A stretch of DNA of 64,000 nucleotides from Leptospira_A soteropolitanensis (GTDB lineage: Bacteria > Spirochaetota > Leptospiria > Leptospirales > Leptospiraceae), in assembly GCF_026151335.1 (NCBI RefSeq), contig NZ_JAMQPP010000004.1. One strand, given 5' to 3'. Below the pieces are notes generated by a model. That model was not told where the DNA came from, ran no database searches, and saw only the letters and a list, made by a program, of their open reading frames with translations. The translations under genes and the position numbers were made by a program. Below are positions 18,115 to 27,153 of this stretch, in pieces. Numbering within the stretch: the stretch's first letter is position 1; every line of letters starts with the position of its first letter.

Positions 18115-18888
18115 TTAGTTCGAACTCCTCTCACAAGCCTTTAGATAAAAATCTTCTTCGATTCTGTCTATGGCTTGTAAGATAAGGTGAATTTCCTCTT
18201 TGTTCATCTCATCAAAGATTTTCCTTCCCTCTTTTAAAATGGCAACTCCTAACGAAATTCCTTTTCGATCTTCCTCTGTATATAGACTTCCTTTTGATTC
18301 CATCTTTAGAAGAATGTCTTCCATAATCAGAATGATCTTTCGGATGAGTTCTGCATCCGAAAATACTTTAAAAAGTGCACCGATGTCTTTTCTGAAAGCA
18401 TCTGCTTTTTCTTTTTCAACCTTTGAGATTAGAAATTCCATCGCAAACTCGGAATTGAGTAAACCAACTTGATTTTCATGACGGTCAAGCTCCAATACAA
18501 GTTCTTCTTCAAACTGATGGGCTGTTACATAGGAATGTAAAGCAGCAAGTCCCGCTCTTAGTGCCATAGGAAAGTGTTTTCCAAATCGAAAGATAGACAT
18601 TGCTAAATTCCCAAGGATTCCCCAAATTTTTGTGGGATGATTCACAAATCCAGATAACGCATCAAAGGCGGAATCGAGCTCCTTTCTTTTGGAATACTCT
18701 GGATACAGATATTCCAAAAAAAATTGTAGTAATTGATCTATTTTGATTCGAGATATAGAACTAAACTCTGGATAAAGTTTCAAATTTTCCGGCGAATATC
18801 TTTTTTGCAGAGAGTTTTGATACATTTCAATCAGCTCTCGAAAGAGTGGATGGTTTAATACTTTGGAAGATTCTTTTTTTGGCTTCAT
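18115..18888 (-). CDS. Helical protein of unknown function
   Basis: 257 residues from the ATG at 18888; starts at 18936 or 18921 would overlap the amidase gene and are also possible. I recognise no family. The chain is almost entirely amphipathic helix, with no signal peptide and no clear membrane segment. A central AMSIFRFGKHFPMALRAGLA stretch is moderately hydrophobic. It follows the amidase on the same strand with no or little gap, so they may form an operon. It ends eight bases from the convergent tRNA-Leu. Confidence 0.65.
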   Translation of the reverse strand: MKPKKESSKVLNHPLFRELIEMYQNSLQKRYSPENLKLYPEFSSISRIKIDQLLQFFLEYLYPEYSKRKELDSAFDALSGFVNHPTKIWGILGNLAMSIFRFGKHFPMALRAGLAALHSYVTAHQFEEELVLELDRHENQVGLLNSEFAMEFLISKVEKEKADAFRKDIGALFKVFSDAELIRKIILIMEDILLKMESKGSLYTEEDRKGISLGVAILKEGRKIFDEMNKEEIHLILQAIDRIEEDFYLKACERSSN

Positions 18889-18907
18889 ACTTTTTTCTAA
18901 GGACAAA

Positions 18908-20257
18908 TTATAAAACCTCATCAAAATAAGTTTCATAACGTTCCCAGTTTACCTTTTTACCTTTCGGTTGATAAGGGAGGTTTGCGTTTTTTTTAACATC
19001 CAAACCGACAAACAATGAATAAATACCTACAGCAAGGGAGATGGCTGTTTCTTTTTTGTTTTGAGTTAAATACTTCATATCTCGGCTTCGATTTACATAT
19101 CCAATTTCAATAAAGGCGCATAGTGCGTTGATATAGGTAGGTAAACTATATGTCGAAATATAGGGTTTTTGAATTGGACCAAGCTCTGGGTAAGGCGAAT
19201 TTTTTTCTTTCAATTGAACAGGCAAACCATATTGAACAAAACGCATCAGTTCCTTAGTTACATAATGATTATCACCACCAAAACCTTCTTTCCCTCCTTC
19301 CCTTCTCCATTCCTCTTTTTTACCTTTCTCCCTCTCCCAAAATTTACCAGTCTCTAAAAAGGATTCATGGTTTGTGGCATAAGGCCCAGGTTTTCCAATT
19401 TGTTTCTCCCAATTGGATTCATCAGCATAACGCCAACTAATCATATTTTGACGGTAACCTTCAAACTTAGATAGATCTGTATCTTTTCCGTTTTTTTTAG
19501 ACCAATACCCGTGAAAATAAATCCAAGTATCAGCAATCGCATTTTCCAATTTAGACCAACCCGATTGGAAAATTAGCCACTCCGACCAAGGACCATTCGT
19601 AAAACCATTTGGTGAACTTTTCTTTTCAGAGATTTTTTTTAATTTAGAAAAAGTTTTATAGCCAGGAGTGAGAACCGCCCCCATTCCCCCTGTTTGTCCT
19701 TTGCTCGCAGGATTCAAATGTAAGGACAAAACAAGTTGCGGTTTTAATTCATTGATTTTGGAAAGTCTACCTTTTCGCCTCACGCCTGTTTTTGGATCAG
19801 GGAAGTCATACAAACGGTAAGCTGCATTAGGATCATCTGAGTTTGGGTCATCGTCAAAGGATGATTCGCGGGTAAGTTTACTCTCTAAGATCACCCTTTG
19901 AAAATCTGATTTTTTAGAGAAGAGTTTTAGGTAACCTTCAAATTCTTTCCAACCGGCTTCTGTTTCAGTAAGTTTTAGGATCTTATGGACTTCTTTTGCT
20001 AAATCAAGAACAACCTTTCTCTCTGTGATATTTCCGTGTTCTGTTCCTTGTTTGTAAGTTTCTAAGTAAGTTTGAGTGATACTATCATATTTGTCTCCAT
20101 GTTGTGCTTTGGGATCTTTGGCAATTCCTCCGTGACCAGGATCCACAACAATCCGAAAGACAGGTACAGCTTCCAGAGAAAAGGAAATAAATGCAAACCA
20201 GAGAATGAGTATAGATTTATGTAAGTTTAGAGAGGATAAAAAGACCACGATGGTCAT
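18908..20257 (-). CDS. N-acetylmuramoyl-L-alanine amidase (Amidase_3) with large insertion
   Basis: 449 residues. A signal peptide (about residues 1-30) leads to the amidase core: DPGHGG (first zinc His), GNITERKVVLDLA (zinc Glu), LSLHLNPA (second zinc His) and, much later, CAFIEIGYVNRSRD with the catalytic Glu. These are the marks of zinc amidases that cut the peptide stem from peptidoglycan. Between the core strands are insertions rich in Trp and Tyr (about residues 235-340), making it about twice the minimal domain. The start codon directly abuts a 26-bp perfect palindrome whose mRNA hairpin would hide the GGAG and start. The previous gene on the strand ends 42 bases upstream. Confidence 0.85.
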   Translation of the reverse strand: MTIVVFLSSLNLHKSILILWFAFISFSLEAVPVFRIVVDPGHGGIAKDPKAQHGDKYDSITQTYLETYKQGTEHGNITERKVVLDLAKEVHKILKLTETEAGWKEFEGYLKLFSKKSDFQRVILESKLTRESSFDDDPNSDDPNAAYRLYDFPDPKTGVRRKGRLSKINELKPQLVLSLHLNPASKGQTGGMGAVLTPGYKTFSKLKKISEKKSSPNGFTNGPWSEWLIFQSGWSKLENAIADTWIYFHGYWSKKNGKDTDLSKFEGYRQNMISWRYADESNWEKQIGKPGPYATNHESFLETGKFWEREKGKKEEWRREGGKEGFGGDNHYVTKELMRFVQYGLPVQLKEKNSPYPELGPIQKPYISTYSLPTYINALCAFIEIGYVNRSRDMKYLTQNKKETAISLAVGIYSLFVGLDVKKNANLPYQPKGKKVNWERYETYFDEVL

Positions 20258-20282
20258 TCTCCGTTCACTAGTGAACGGAGAA
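20257..20282. promoter_or_regulatory. 26-bp perfect palindrome at the amidase start codon
   Basis: The sequence is symmetrical over 26 bases, centred on CTAG with halves TTCTCCGTTCACT and AGTGAACGGAGAA. Its last base on the minus strand is the A of the amidase ATG, and the GGAG ribosome site lies in the stem. No U-run follows on either strand, so a simple terminator is unlikely. It could be a protein operator or a translation-controlling hairpin. Confidence 0.7.
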
Positions 20283-20299
20283 AAGAAAAAGTTTATGTT

Positions 20300-21052
20300 C
20301 TATTTTGTACTTTGCTGTTGCCCAAAGATTTGGTTTCTATTATCACTTAAGTCTTTTCCGTATTTATCGGAGATGGCTTTTTTGTCAGCATCAGATTCTT
20401 TAAAGTCGGAGAGAATTTTGATTCCGTAATCTTTTGCAATTCGGTAATGAACGATCGAATCGTAAAATCTATCCTCGCGTGACATATCGGTAGCCAGTCC
20501 CATTTGTCCGTAGGCAATACGAAGTTTTTGTTGGGCCTCCGCGATTTCGCGGTAAGGAATGATGACTTTAGATCCTTCCCCAGAATTTTCTACAAGTTGA
20601 GCTTGTTCTTGGTTTGTGATCACATCCGCACATTCAGCAAGAAGGTTTTGTGTTTTCGTATCGTAATTTTTTGCAAATTTTCCAAGAAGATTCGTAATGT
20701 CTTTTTCTAATGCGACCATCGCTTTTCCAGAAGCAATATAAGCCCTGCGGTAGTAATAACGCAATACCACTTGGTAGTCTTTTCTGATTTTTTCTAAGGC
20801 TGTTTTAGAATCAGGAACTTCGTCCCCAAAATTAGCAGTAACAATAGTTAGAAGTTTAATTGCATTGATAACTCGGTCTTTGTTATTTTCCGAGATATTT
20901 TTGTATTGTTTGCGTTCTAAGTTATTCCCTTGGTCGAGTTTGTCTAGTTCCTCGAAGGACTCTTTCCCTTTTTCTTGTCCCCCCGACTCCTGGGCTGAGA
21001 TAGACAAAGAAAAGAAACAAAACAAAAGAATGATGAAACTATTTTTTAACAC
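20300..21052 (-). CDS. Secreted helical protein of unknown function
   Basis: 250 residues. A clear signal peptide ends at SISAQE, so the protein is exported. The mature part is helical and charged, with repeats that look loosely TPR-like (YYYRRAYIASGKAMVALEKD; REIAEAQQKLRIAYGQMGLA; FYDSIVHYRIAKDYGIKIL). Probably a periplasmic or surface protein. No enzyme motif is visible. It precedes the amidase on the same strand with a 26-bp palindrome in the gap, which suggests a shared envelope role. Confidence 0.7.
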   Translation of the reverse strand: MLKNSFIILLFCFFSLSISAQESGGQEKGKESFEELDKLDQGNNLERKQYKNISENNKDRVINAIKLLTIVTANFGDEVPDSKTALEKIRKDYQVVLRYYYRRAYIASGKAMVALEKDITNLLGKFAKNYDTKTQNLLAECADVITNQEQAQLVENSGEGSKVIIPYREIAEAQQKLRIAYGQMGLATDMSREDRFYDSIVHYRIAKDYGIKILSDFKESDADKKAISDKYGKDLSDNRNQIFGQQQSTK

Positions 21053-21110
21053 GAAACTTGTTCTCCTTAAACCAAGGAGCAGATTACCAAAAATTCAGGA
21101 GGATTGACTA

Positions 21111-21770
21111 CTATTTTTTATCCTTTTGAAAAAAGAGTAATCCATCTCCAACGGGATACAAAGTATATCCAGAAACTTGGGATTTCACCTCATCCCAAAG
21201 TGCCATCACCGCTAAATCAGAAGGTTTTTTCGGATCAGGCTTAAGGACTCGGCCATGCCAGAGCATATTATCAAATAAAAAATAAGATCCCGGTTTTGCT
21301 TTCTCCCATAAAATACGAAAGATTTCAGGATAGGTGATTTTATCACAATCTACAAAAAATAAATCCGAATTCATCCATTCATCATATTCCTTTGCCAAAT
21401 AATCCATTACGGAGTCAGTCACCCGTTTAACATGAATTTGCTCCAATATTCCCATTTTTTTAGCATATCCATCCATTAGGTCCGCCTGTTCTTTATGGCG
21501 ATCCACAGTCACAAACCTTGTCTCTCGTGATCCTTGCGCCATCCAAAGAGTAGAATATCCAAGCCCTGTTCCTAATTCCAAAATTTGTTTGGGCCTAACG
21601 AGAGAAACTAAATGAGATAAAACTGCCCCAGTGGCTGCAGTTACTATGGGAATATTTTTCTCTTTGGCATAAGTTTCCATTTCTGCAAAAACAGAATTCG
21701 GTTTGTATACAAGACTAGAATCAATATATGGCTCCAAATCTGGAATGTAAATGCTTGGCCTTGGTTTCAT
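21111..21770 (-). CDS. SAM-dependent O-methyltransferase (COMT/caffeoyl-CoA type)
   Basis: 219 residues. Motif I ILELGTGLGYSTLWMA binds SAM; DLFFVDCDKITYPEIF and FLFDNMLWHGRVLKPD are the metal- and substrate-side motifs of the class I, cation-dependent O-methyltransferases. The natural substrate cannot be read from sequence; bacterial members are broad. The ATG overlaps the stop of the upstream metallo-hydrolase as ATGA. Last gene of a four-gene minus-strand operon with the M16 pair. Confidence 0.85.
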   Translation of the reverse strand: MKPRPSIYIPDLEPYIDSSLVYKPNSVFAEMETYAKEKNIPIVTAATGAVLSHLVSLVRPKQILELGTGLGYSTLWMAQGSRETRFVTVDRHKEQADLMDGYAKKMGILEQIHVKRVTDSVMDYLAKEYDEWMNSDLFFVDCDKITYPEIFRILWEKAKPGSYFLFDNMLWHGRVLKPDPKKPSDLAVMALWDEVKSQVSGYTLYPVGDGLLFFQKDKK

Positions 21771-22606
21771 GACTTAGGAGGTAAAAATAAAGAAATTCTA
21801 TCTTTTAAAATTGACGGAACTTTTTTACGAACAAGGTCGTTTAACTCTCGATAACTATAACGTTTAGAAGGGTGAATCAAGACAATGGCTTCATTCTCAA
21901 ATAGGGAGGCATGTGCTACGATTTCATCAAAATGAGTATGTCCCCATTCCCGTGCCCTGTTCACATCTCTTTTGTCACAAAAGTAAGTACATTCCATAAA
22001 GAGTATTTTACTTTTACGAACATCTTCATTTTCTAATACGTATTCTATTTTTGTATCCCCAGAAAATGAAACGTAAGGTAGAGAAACTTCTTCTGTCGGA
22101 TCTTCTCCCAAATCTTTTTTATTTCGGATCTCTTCGGAACTTAGACTCGTCCATTCTTTCTTAAGTTTTCGTTTCGTTTCATATACAGTATAACCTTGGG
22201 ATGGAACTCTATGGAAACTTTCCCAAGGTTTAAAAAAATATCCGGGTTTCAATTCAACCCTGTCTCCATAATTCAACCCAATGAGTTCACAAGAATATTC
22301 AAAATCTTCAATTTCCGAATATAGTTTTAAAATTTGGGACATCTTTGGTTCCAAAGATTTAGGAAGATAAATTTTGGGAACAGGTAATTTACGAAGGCTT
22401 CTTTGCGATACATAGTATGGAATTCCACAAGAATGGTCCAGATGGGCATGGGATAATAAAATCCTTCCTATATGAATTTTATCAGGATTGATAAATCCGA
22501 AATCAAACATAAAATCAAGCGAAGGACAAATGATGGACGTCCGAATCCCTCCTTCGGAAAGTCCTTCAAACTTGGTTCCTTTGTATTCAAAACTTGCTGT
22601 TAACAT
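21767..22606 (-). CDS. Metallo-beta-lactamase-fold hydrolase, RNase Z-like
   Basis: 279 residues from the ATG at 22606 (TGATG overlap with the upstream stop). The zinc motif is SHAHLDHSCG, with further ligands in SFSGDTK, HTHFDEI and VLIHPSKRYS. The layout resembles ribonuclease Z and related phosphodiesterases, but some long-form features of RNase Z are not evident, so nuclease activity is not assured. Tightly packed between the M16 subunit and the methyltransferase. Confidence 0.78.
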   Translation of the reverse strand: MLTASFEYKGTKFEGLSEGGIRTSIICPSLDFMFDFGFINPDKIHIGRILLSHAHLDHSCGIPYYVSQRSLRKLPVPKIYLPKSLEPKMSQILKLYSEIEDFEYSCELIGLNYGDRVELKPGYFFKPWESFHRVPSQGYTVYETKRKLKKEWTSLSSEEIRNKKDLGEDPTEEVSLPYVSFSGDTKIEYVLENEDVRKSKILFMECTYFCDKRDVNRAREWGHTHFDEIVAHASLFENEAIVLIHPSKRYSYRELNDLVRKKVPSILKDRISLFLPPKS

Positions 22607-24009
22607 CAATCTTCTGGATTCAAAACTTTAACAGATCCTTTCCAGGAAGATTCTAAAGTTTTAGGTCCCACAACAGTAACAATCAACTTATCTGATTGAA
22701 AATACAATTTACCAACTCGCTTTAAATCAGAAAGAGTCAGACGATCAATTTCGCTTCTAAAATTTTGTAGGTAACCATCAGGCATTTTATGATCACGTCT
22801 GCGCACTTCGCTCATAAGTGTCCGTTTATCATCCTCAAATTGAAAAACAAATTGATTGATGATAGCATTTTTGGCACGAACTAATTCCTCTTCTGTAAGT
22901 GAATCAATCAGTTTAGGTTGGATCAGTTCACGCATAAGACTAAGGACTTCCTTTGCCGATTCCGTTTTTGTCATAGCAAAGAATTGAATGGTTCCATAAT
23001 TTTCCTGGAATTCCGTATTACTACCTGCGGAATAAGCTAGTCCTCGATTGTTTCGAATCTCCCTCATATAATAGGAGTTAAATCCGCCGGCGCCAATAAT
23101 ATAATTTAAAACTTGAATGGCATAAAAATCAGGATGATTGTGTTCTGGAAGGACTCCTATCATGGAAATAAAAGTTTGGTTTACATCCTTTGTTATGAGC
23201 CGAATTTCCTTACCTTCTTTTTTTACATTTTCTGATAACAGGGAGGGAGTAATTAGTTCCGATTCGCGTTCATCTGTTTTCTCATTGAATTTAGGAAAAA
23301 AATTATCAAAAGCTTTTAAATCATAATCACCAGTCACAAGGAATCTTCGTTTCTCTGCAGACAAAATCTCTTTTTGAAATTGGACTAAATTTTCCAACGA
23401 AAGTGATTCCAAGGAAGTTAGCTGCATCGAAGTTCCCAAAAGAGTTCCCCGAAACAAAGACTCTTTTGCTTTCCTAGAACCAAGAGCCGTAGGATTATCA
23501 TTTCTGCGTTTGATTTCTTCAGAGAGTTTTCCCTTTGTAGTTTTCATTAAGGACTCATCTAAATTTGGCGCATTAAAAAAGGATTGTATAACGGGAAGAA
23601 CTTCCTTTTCCGTGGATTTTAGATAAGCAAAACTAAACATAGTTTTTTCGTAATCAATTGTAACAGAAAAGGTTGCTCCATAAAACTCTAAAGTTTCCAA
23701 AAACTTTTCTTTGGGATAAGTTTTTGATCCCGACAGTTCCCAACTATCTTCCAGTAATCTAGTAATTTCAACTGGTCGTTTTCCTAAATGTTTTTTCCCA
23801 TGATAAACATAAAGATCTGCATACACGATAGGGAACTCAGAATTTTTCAAAGAAAAAACTTCAACGCCTGATGGTTGTTTCACGGAACTGATTTTGGGGA
23901 CTTCAAACTCTAAAGGTTTGAACTTTAAATCACGAACAAAATCGCCCATCTCCCGTGCAGAAAGGCTAAAAAAACTAATACCTATTAAAAATATAATCTT
24001 ACTTTTCAT
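22606..24009 (-). CDS. M16 peptidase-like subunit lacking the catalytic motif
   Basis: 467 residues with a signal peptide (ISFFSLSA). The fold is that of M16 (pitrilysin) peptidases, but where active subunits have HxxEH this one reads RLLED (in EITRLLEDSWELSGS), losing both zinc His. The substrate-side motif REIRNNRGLAYSAGS is kept, as in the non-catalytic partner of two-subunit M16 enzymes. It overlaps the upstream active subunit by four bases (ATGA), so the two are probably made and assembled together in the periplasm. Confidence 0.88.
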   Translation of the reverse strand: MKSKIIFLIGISFFSLSAREMGDFVRDLKFKPLEFEVPKISSVKQPSGVEVFSLKNSEFPIVYADLYVYHGKKHLGKRPVEITRLLEDSWELSGSKTYPKEKFLETLEFYGATFSVTIDYEKTMFSFAYLKSTEKEVLPVIQSFFNAPNLDESLMKTTKGKLSEEIKRRNDNPTALGSRKAKESLFRGTLLGTSMQLTSLESLSLENLVQFQKEILSAEKRRFLVTGDYDLKAFDNFFPKFNEKTDERESELITPSLLSENVKKEGKEIRLITKDVNQTFISMIGVLPEHNHPDFYAIQVLNYIIGAGGFNSYYMREIRNNRGLAYSAGSNTEFQENYGTIQFFAMTKTESAKEVLSLMRELIQPKLIDSLTEEELVRAKNAIINQFVFQFEDDKRTLMSEVRRRDHKMPDGYLQNFRSEIDRLTLSDLKRVGKLYFQSDKLIVTVVGPKTLESSWKGSVKVLNPED

Positions 24010-25556
24010 TCTGATTTTTTCCTTACATCTTCCAATACACCAACAACTACTTTATCTTTGGATAGATAAGTTGGAATCAAAGATTGAATATCCTTTGATG
24101 AGGTCTGCATGATGGAGGTGTATTGTCGGAAGAGCCCTGCCCAATCGCCATATAACAATTGATAGTAACTTAAAAGATCTGCAATACTTGCGTTTTCGTC
24201 CATAGTTTTGATAAAGTCCGAAACCATATGGTTTTTTACTTTATCCAATTCTTCTTTTGGGATTCCATTTTCTTTTATTTTAGATAATTCTTCCCAAATG
24301 ATATTTTCAATAAGTTCCGGTTTGGCATCTTCCCTTGGTTTCACAAAAAATACAAAATAGTTTTGGTATCTTTCTCCTGGATAACCATTGGCCGCTCCCA
24401 CACTTACTGCTAGTTTTTCTTCTAAAACCAGTCGCTTGTATAATCTTGATCCAGTTCCTGAAGTAAGGACAGTGGACAATACATCAAAGGAAGAATTGTC
24501 TTTATGTGGATAAGGAGGCTTTAAAAACCCCATCATCATTTGACTTCCAGAGGGATGATATACTTTAAATCGTTTTTCACCTGGGAACGATTTTTCTTCT
24601 ACCTTATACGTTGGTCTTGGTTTCCCCGGTTTTAAATCGGAAAAATATTTCCTAATAATGGACTCTGTTTCTTCAAAATCAAATTGCCCAACAACAGAAA
24701 TCACCATCCGATCGGGAGTGTAATGTTTTTGAAAGAAGGCTTTTGTATCTTCAATTTTTAAAAAAGGAAGACCTGTCGAATATCCAATCACTGGTTTTCT
24801 GTAAGGATGGCTTTCAAAAGCGATAGAGAAAAATTTTTCTCTTAGGACACCAGCCCCACTGTCATCGGTTCTCATCCGACGTTCTTCAATCACAACATCT
24901 CTTTCTGTATAGTATTCACGTAATACGGGATTTTTTAGCCGATCTGATTCAATCTTTGCCCAAACTTCAATTCGGTTATTAGGAAGTTGGATTTGATAAT
25001 TGGTTACATCTTGTGAAGTATAAGCATTAAAACCCACCTCACCATTTTGTTCATAAATATAAGAATCCTCATTTTTCACAATAAAGCTGTCTTGTAATTG
25101 GATCAGATTTTTTAATCTACGATTCAAAGTATCCGCTTCTTGTTGCAAAGAAGGTGGAATGATTTCTCCCCTTGTGGTGAGATCTCGAATTTTTAATTTG
25201 ATGTCATCAAGTTCCGTTCCCCAAACTTCAATTTGTTTTTGGTATTTTTCTTCTTTTTCGAAATCTGTAGTTCCCACAGTTTTTGTTCCTTTGAAGAGCA
25301 TATGTTCCAAAAGATGGGCTGTGCCCGCTTCTTCTGGTGTTTCATCTACTGCACCCACAAGAAATTTGATGTACAAAGCAACTGTTGGCGAAGTACCTCG
25401 TTTCATCATCACAACAGTAAGTCCATTTTCCAAACGAATGGTTTTGATCTTTTCTCGAAACTGGGACTCAGAGGTTCCAAAAAATTGGTCTTCGGAAAAA
25501 AGCGGTAAAAATTGTAGAGTGAAACAAAGGAAAAAGATTCGTAATTTCGACATCAT
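24006..25556 (-). CDS. M16 zinc peptidase, catalytic subunit
   Basis: 516 residues. A signal peptide (to about LPLFSE) exports the protein. The inverted zinc motif HLLEH is in GTAHLLEHMLFKGTKT, and the distal Glu lies in ERDVVIEERRMRTD. A charged helical insertion (about residues 95-140) lengthens the N-terminal lobe. With the dead subunit just downstream it likely forms a periplasmic heterodimer that degrades peptides. First gene of its operon; it starts nine bases from the divergent lipoprotein frame, so both promoters must share or overlap that region. Confidence 0.9.
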   Translation of the reverse strand: MMSKLRIFFLCFTLQFLPLFSEDQFFGTSESQFREKIKTIRLENGLTVVMMKRGTSPTVALYIKFLVGAVDETPEEAGTAHLLEHMLFKGTKTVGTTDFEKEEKYQKQIEVWGTELDDIKLKIRDLTTRGEIIPPSLQQEADTLNRRLKNLIQLQDSFIVKNEDSYIYEQNGEVGFNAYTSQDVTNYQIQLPNNRIEVWAKIESDRLKNPVLREYYTERDVVIEERRMRTDDSGAGVLREKFFSIAFESHPYRKPVIGYSTGLPFLKIEDTKAFFQKHYTPDRMVISVVGQFDFEETESIIRKYFSDLKPGKPRPTYKVEEKSFPGEKRFKVYHPSGSQMMMGFLKPPYPHKDNSSFDVLSTVLTSGTGSRLYKRLVLEEKLAVSVGAANGYPGERYQNYFVFFVKPREDAKPELIENIIWEELSKIKENGIPKEELDKVKNHMVSDFIKTMDENASIADLLSYYQLLYGDWAGLFRQYTSIMQTSSKDIQSLIPTYLSKDKVVVGVLEDVRKKSE

Positions 25557-25577
25557 CTACTAGTCTTGAAGTTGGAA

Positions 25578-26267
25578 ATGGTTCGTAAACTTCTAATTTT
25601 AAGTCTCTTTTGTTCCTGTCGCCTCTTTACCATTGCAGATCCCAATTATGTGGAACAAGCATTGCTCAATGAAAAAGATGAGGGGTTTATCTCTCGTGAA
25701 TTTTTTCAAATCAAAGTCGAAATTCCCATTACTTACAAAGAAGTTTCTGGATTGGCTAGACGGGAAGATTGTAAACAAAGAGCTTTCATCGAAAGGGAGA
25801 AAATCAGCTTACCCTACCTCCTGCAGATCCAAAGACAAAAACATCGGTTGGGAGAAGGATTTACTGAGTATACAGCATCCCTAGAAGGAAAGGATCGGCA
25901 GACGAGGGTGGCTACGAATACTTCTCAAAACACTACCACTACAACCGGGACTCAAATAACTCCTACTACTGTGGCCACTCCAATCCTCCTCCAAAATGCC
26001 CAAACAACCCAAGGGCAAAACACTACAAATCCATCACAATCGTCGGTCATTGGCCAGAACCTAGGCGAAGTTAGGGGGAATCCCGAAGAGAAAAAAGAAA
26101 ATCATGTAGAAAACTTACACAACTTTGCCTGGTTTTTTGATGGCCTTGAGCTCTATAAAGAAGATTACTCAGACCGAACAAAATGTGCTTTCCTATTCCG
26201 TAACATCCAACCAAAATTAATGGAACGTGTGGAAAAAACTCCCATATCAGAACCTAGGAAATTGTAG
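25578..26267 (+). CDS. Thr/Asn-rich lipoprotein, paralogue of the next gene
   Basis: 229 residues from the ATG at 25578; a TTG four codons earlier also opens the frame. Signal peptide with lipobox LFCSC. Residues 30-80 carry EGFISREFFQIKVEI, which matches EGFISETLFQVAV in the next gene, so the two share a domain. A low-complexity Thr/Gln/Asn linker (about 100-160) and a C-terminal segment (NFAWFFDGLELYKEDY) are added here. Function unknown; probably outer-membrane or periplasmic. The next gene starts right after its stop. Confidence 0.7.
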   Translation: MVRKLLILSLFCSCRLFTIADPNYVEQALLNEKDEGFISREFFQIKVEIPITYKEVSGLARREDCKQRAFIEREKISLPYLLQIQRQKHRLGEGFTEYTASLEGKDRQTRVATNTSQNTTTTTGTQITPTTVATPILLQNAQTTQGQNTTNPSQSSVIGQNLGEVRGNPEEKKENHVENLHNFAWFFDGLELYKEDYSDRTKCAFLFRNIQPKLMERVEKTPISEPRKL

Positions 26268-26699
26268 ATGAATAAAACACTAACAAAGATTATACTTTCT
26301 ATCGCTTTTGCTATTCTCGTTTGGAGCTGTAAATCCAAAGAAACCAAAGAAGTTGTCCCACCAACTAAAGACATAGAAAATGAAGCAGTATTAGAATTTA
26401 CAAAAGCAAAAGAAGGATTTATATCGGAAACATTATTTCAAGTTGCTGTATCAAGTGTTTTGGAAACAGAAGCTGCTAGAGTCGAAGAAGCAAAAACCAT
26501 TGCGGAACAAAAATCTCTTAACTTATTAAAAACATATACCATCCCCAATCTATCGGACAAAGGACGCAAAGAACTCCGTGAAATATCCAAAGAAGGAAAG
26601 ATTGTGGATAAAAACGTTTCTATTGGAGGAAGGTATTTTTTCTTATACCAAATTCAAAAATCCAATTTGAAACGTCTCGTTACTAAAGATTTAGAATAA
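26268..26699 (+). CDS. Small lipoprotein sharing the EGFIS domain
   Basis: 143 residues. Signal peptide with lipobox LVWSC. EGFISETLFQVAVSS begins a domain also present in the gene before it; the helix after it is rich in Ala and Glu, and the C-terminus reads GRYFFLYQIQKSNLK. A role in the envelope is likely, but no known family is recognised. The ATG follows the previous stop with no spacer, so they form one operon. It ends 14 bases from the convergent DsbD-N-like gene. Confidence 0.72.
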   Translation: MNKTLTKIILSIAFAILVWSCKSKETKEVVPPTKDIENEAVLEFTKAKEGFISETLFQVAVSSVLETEAARVEEAKTIAEQKSLNLLKTYTIPNLSDKGRKELREISKEGKIVDKNVSIGGRYFFLYQIQKSNLKRLVTKDLE

Positions 26700-26713
26700 T
26701 CTTAGTAACTGAA

Positions 26714-27142
26714 TTAAATGGAAAACGATTTGTTCACTTTAGCAGGGATACAAATGTTTTTCACAAAATTACAATAAAACAATTTTGCATCCAATTGCAA
26801 TTTCCCTTTTCCTTCCACTTGGAAGGTTAAGGGTTTTACATATTCGAAATATTCCGGCTTTTTAGGATGCACTGGCCCTTTTAGTTTTAGATCAGCATTC
26901 AAAACTTTGAGCCCATCATTTCCTGATAAAAAAATCCGGTGAGGGGCTTCCATCTGAAATCCAAAGTCTTTAGGTAAAAACATTTCCAACTCATACTTAC
27001 CAGGAGATTTCTGTTTGATCGAAATATCGATAGGATGGGAATCAAGAGGTTCTGCAGAGAGCGTAGAGAAAAGCCGAGTTCCCCCTACAGACCCCATAAA
27101 TACCAAAACAGAAAGTATGAAAAGAATTCGCGTTTGCTTCAT
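26714..27142 (-). CDS. Secreted DsbD N-terminal-domain-like protein
   Basis: 142 residues from the ATG at 27142; the longer frame upstream overlaps the methyltransferase gene and is unlikely. An N-terminal signal or anchor (FILSVLVFMGSVGG) leads to an immunoglobulin-like domain. The C-terminal KLFYCNFVKNICIPAKV resembles the Cys-pair region of the periplasmic N-terminal domain of DsbD, which passes electrons to thiol partners. The membrane and thioredoxin parts of DsbD are absent. Resemblance is by eye and moderate. It follows the DNA methyltransferase after 11 bases. Confidence 0.6.
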   Translation of the reverse strand: MKQTRILFILSVLVFMGSVGGTRLFSTLSAEPLDSHPIDISIKQKSPGKYELEMFLPKDFGFQMEAPHRIFLSGNDGLKVLNADLKLKGPVHPKKPEYFEYVKPLTFQVEGKGKLQLDAKLFYCNFVKNICIPAKVNKSFSI

Positions 27143-27153
27143 ACTACTTAGAC

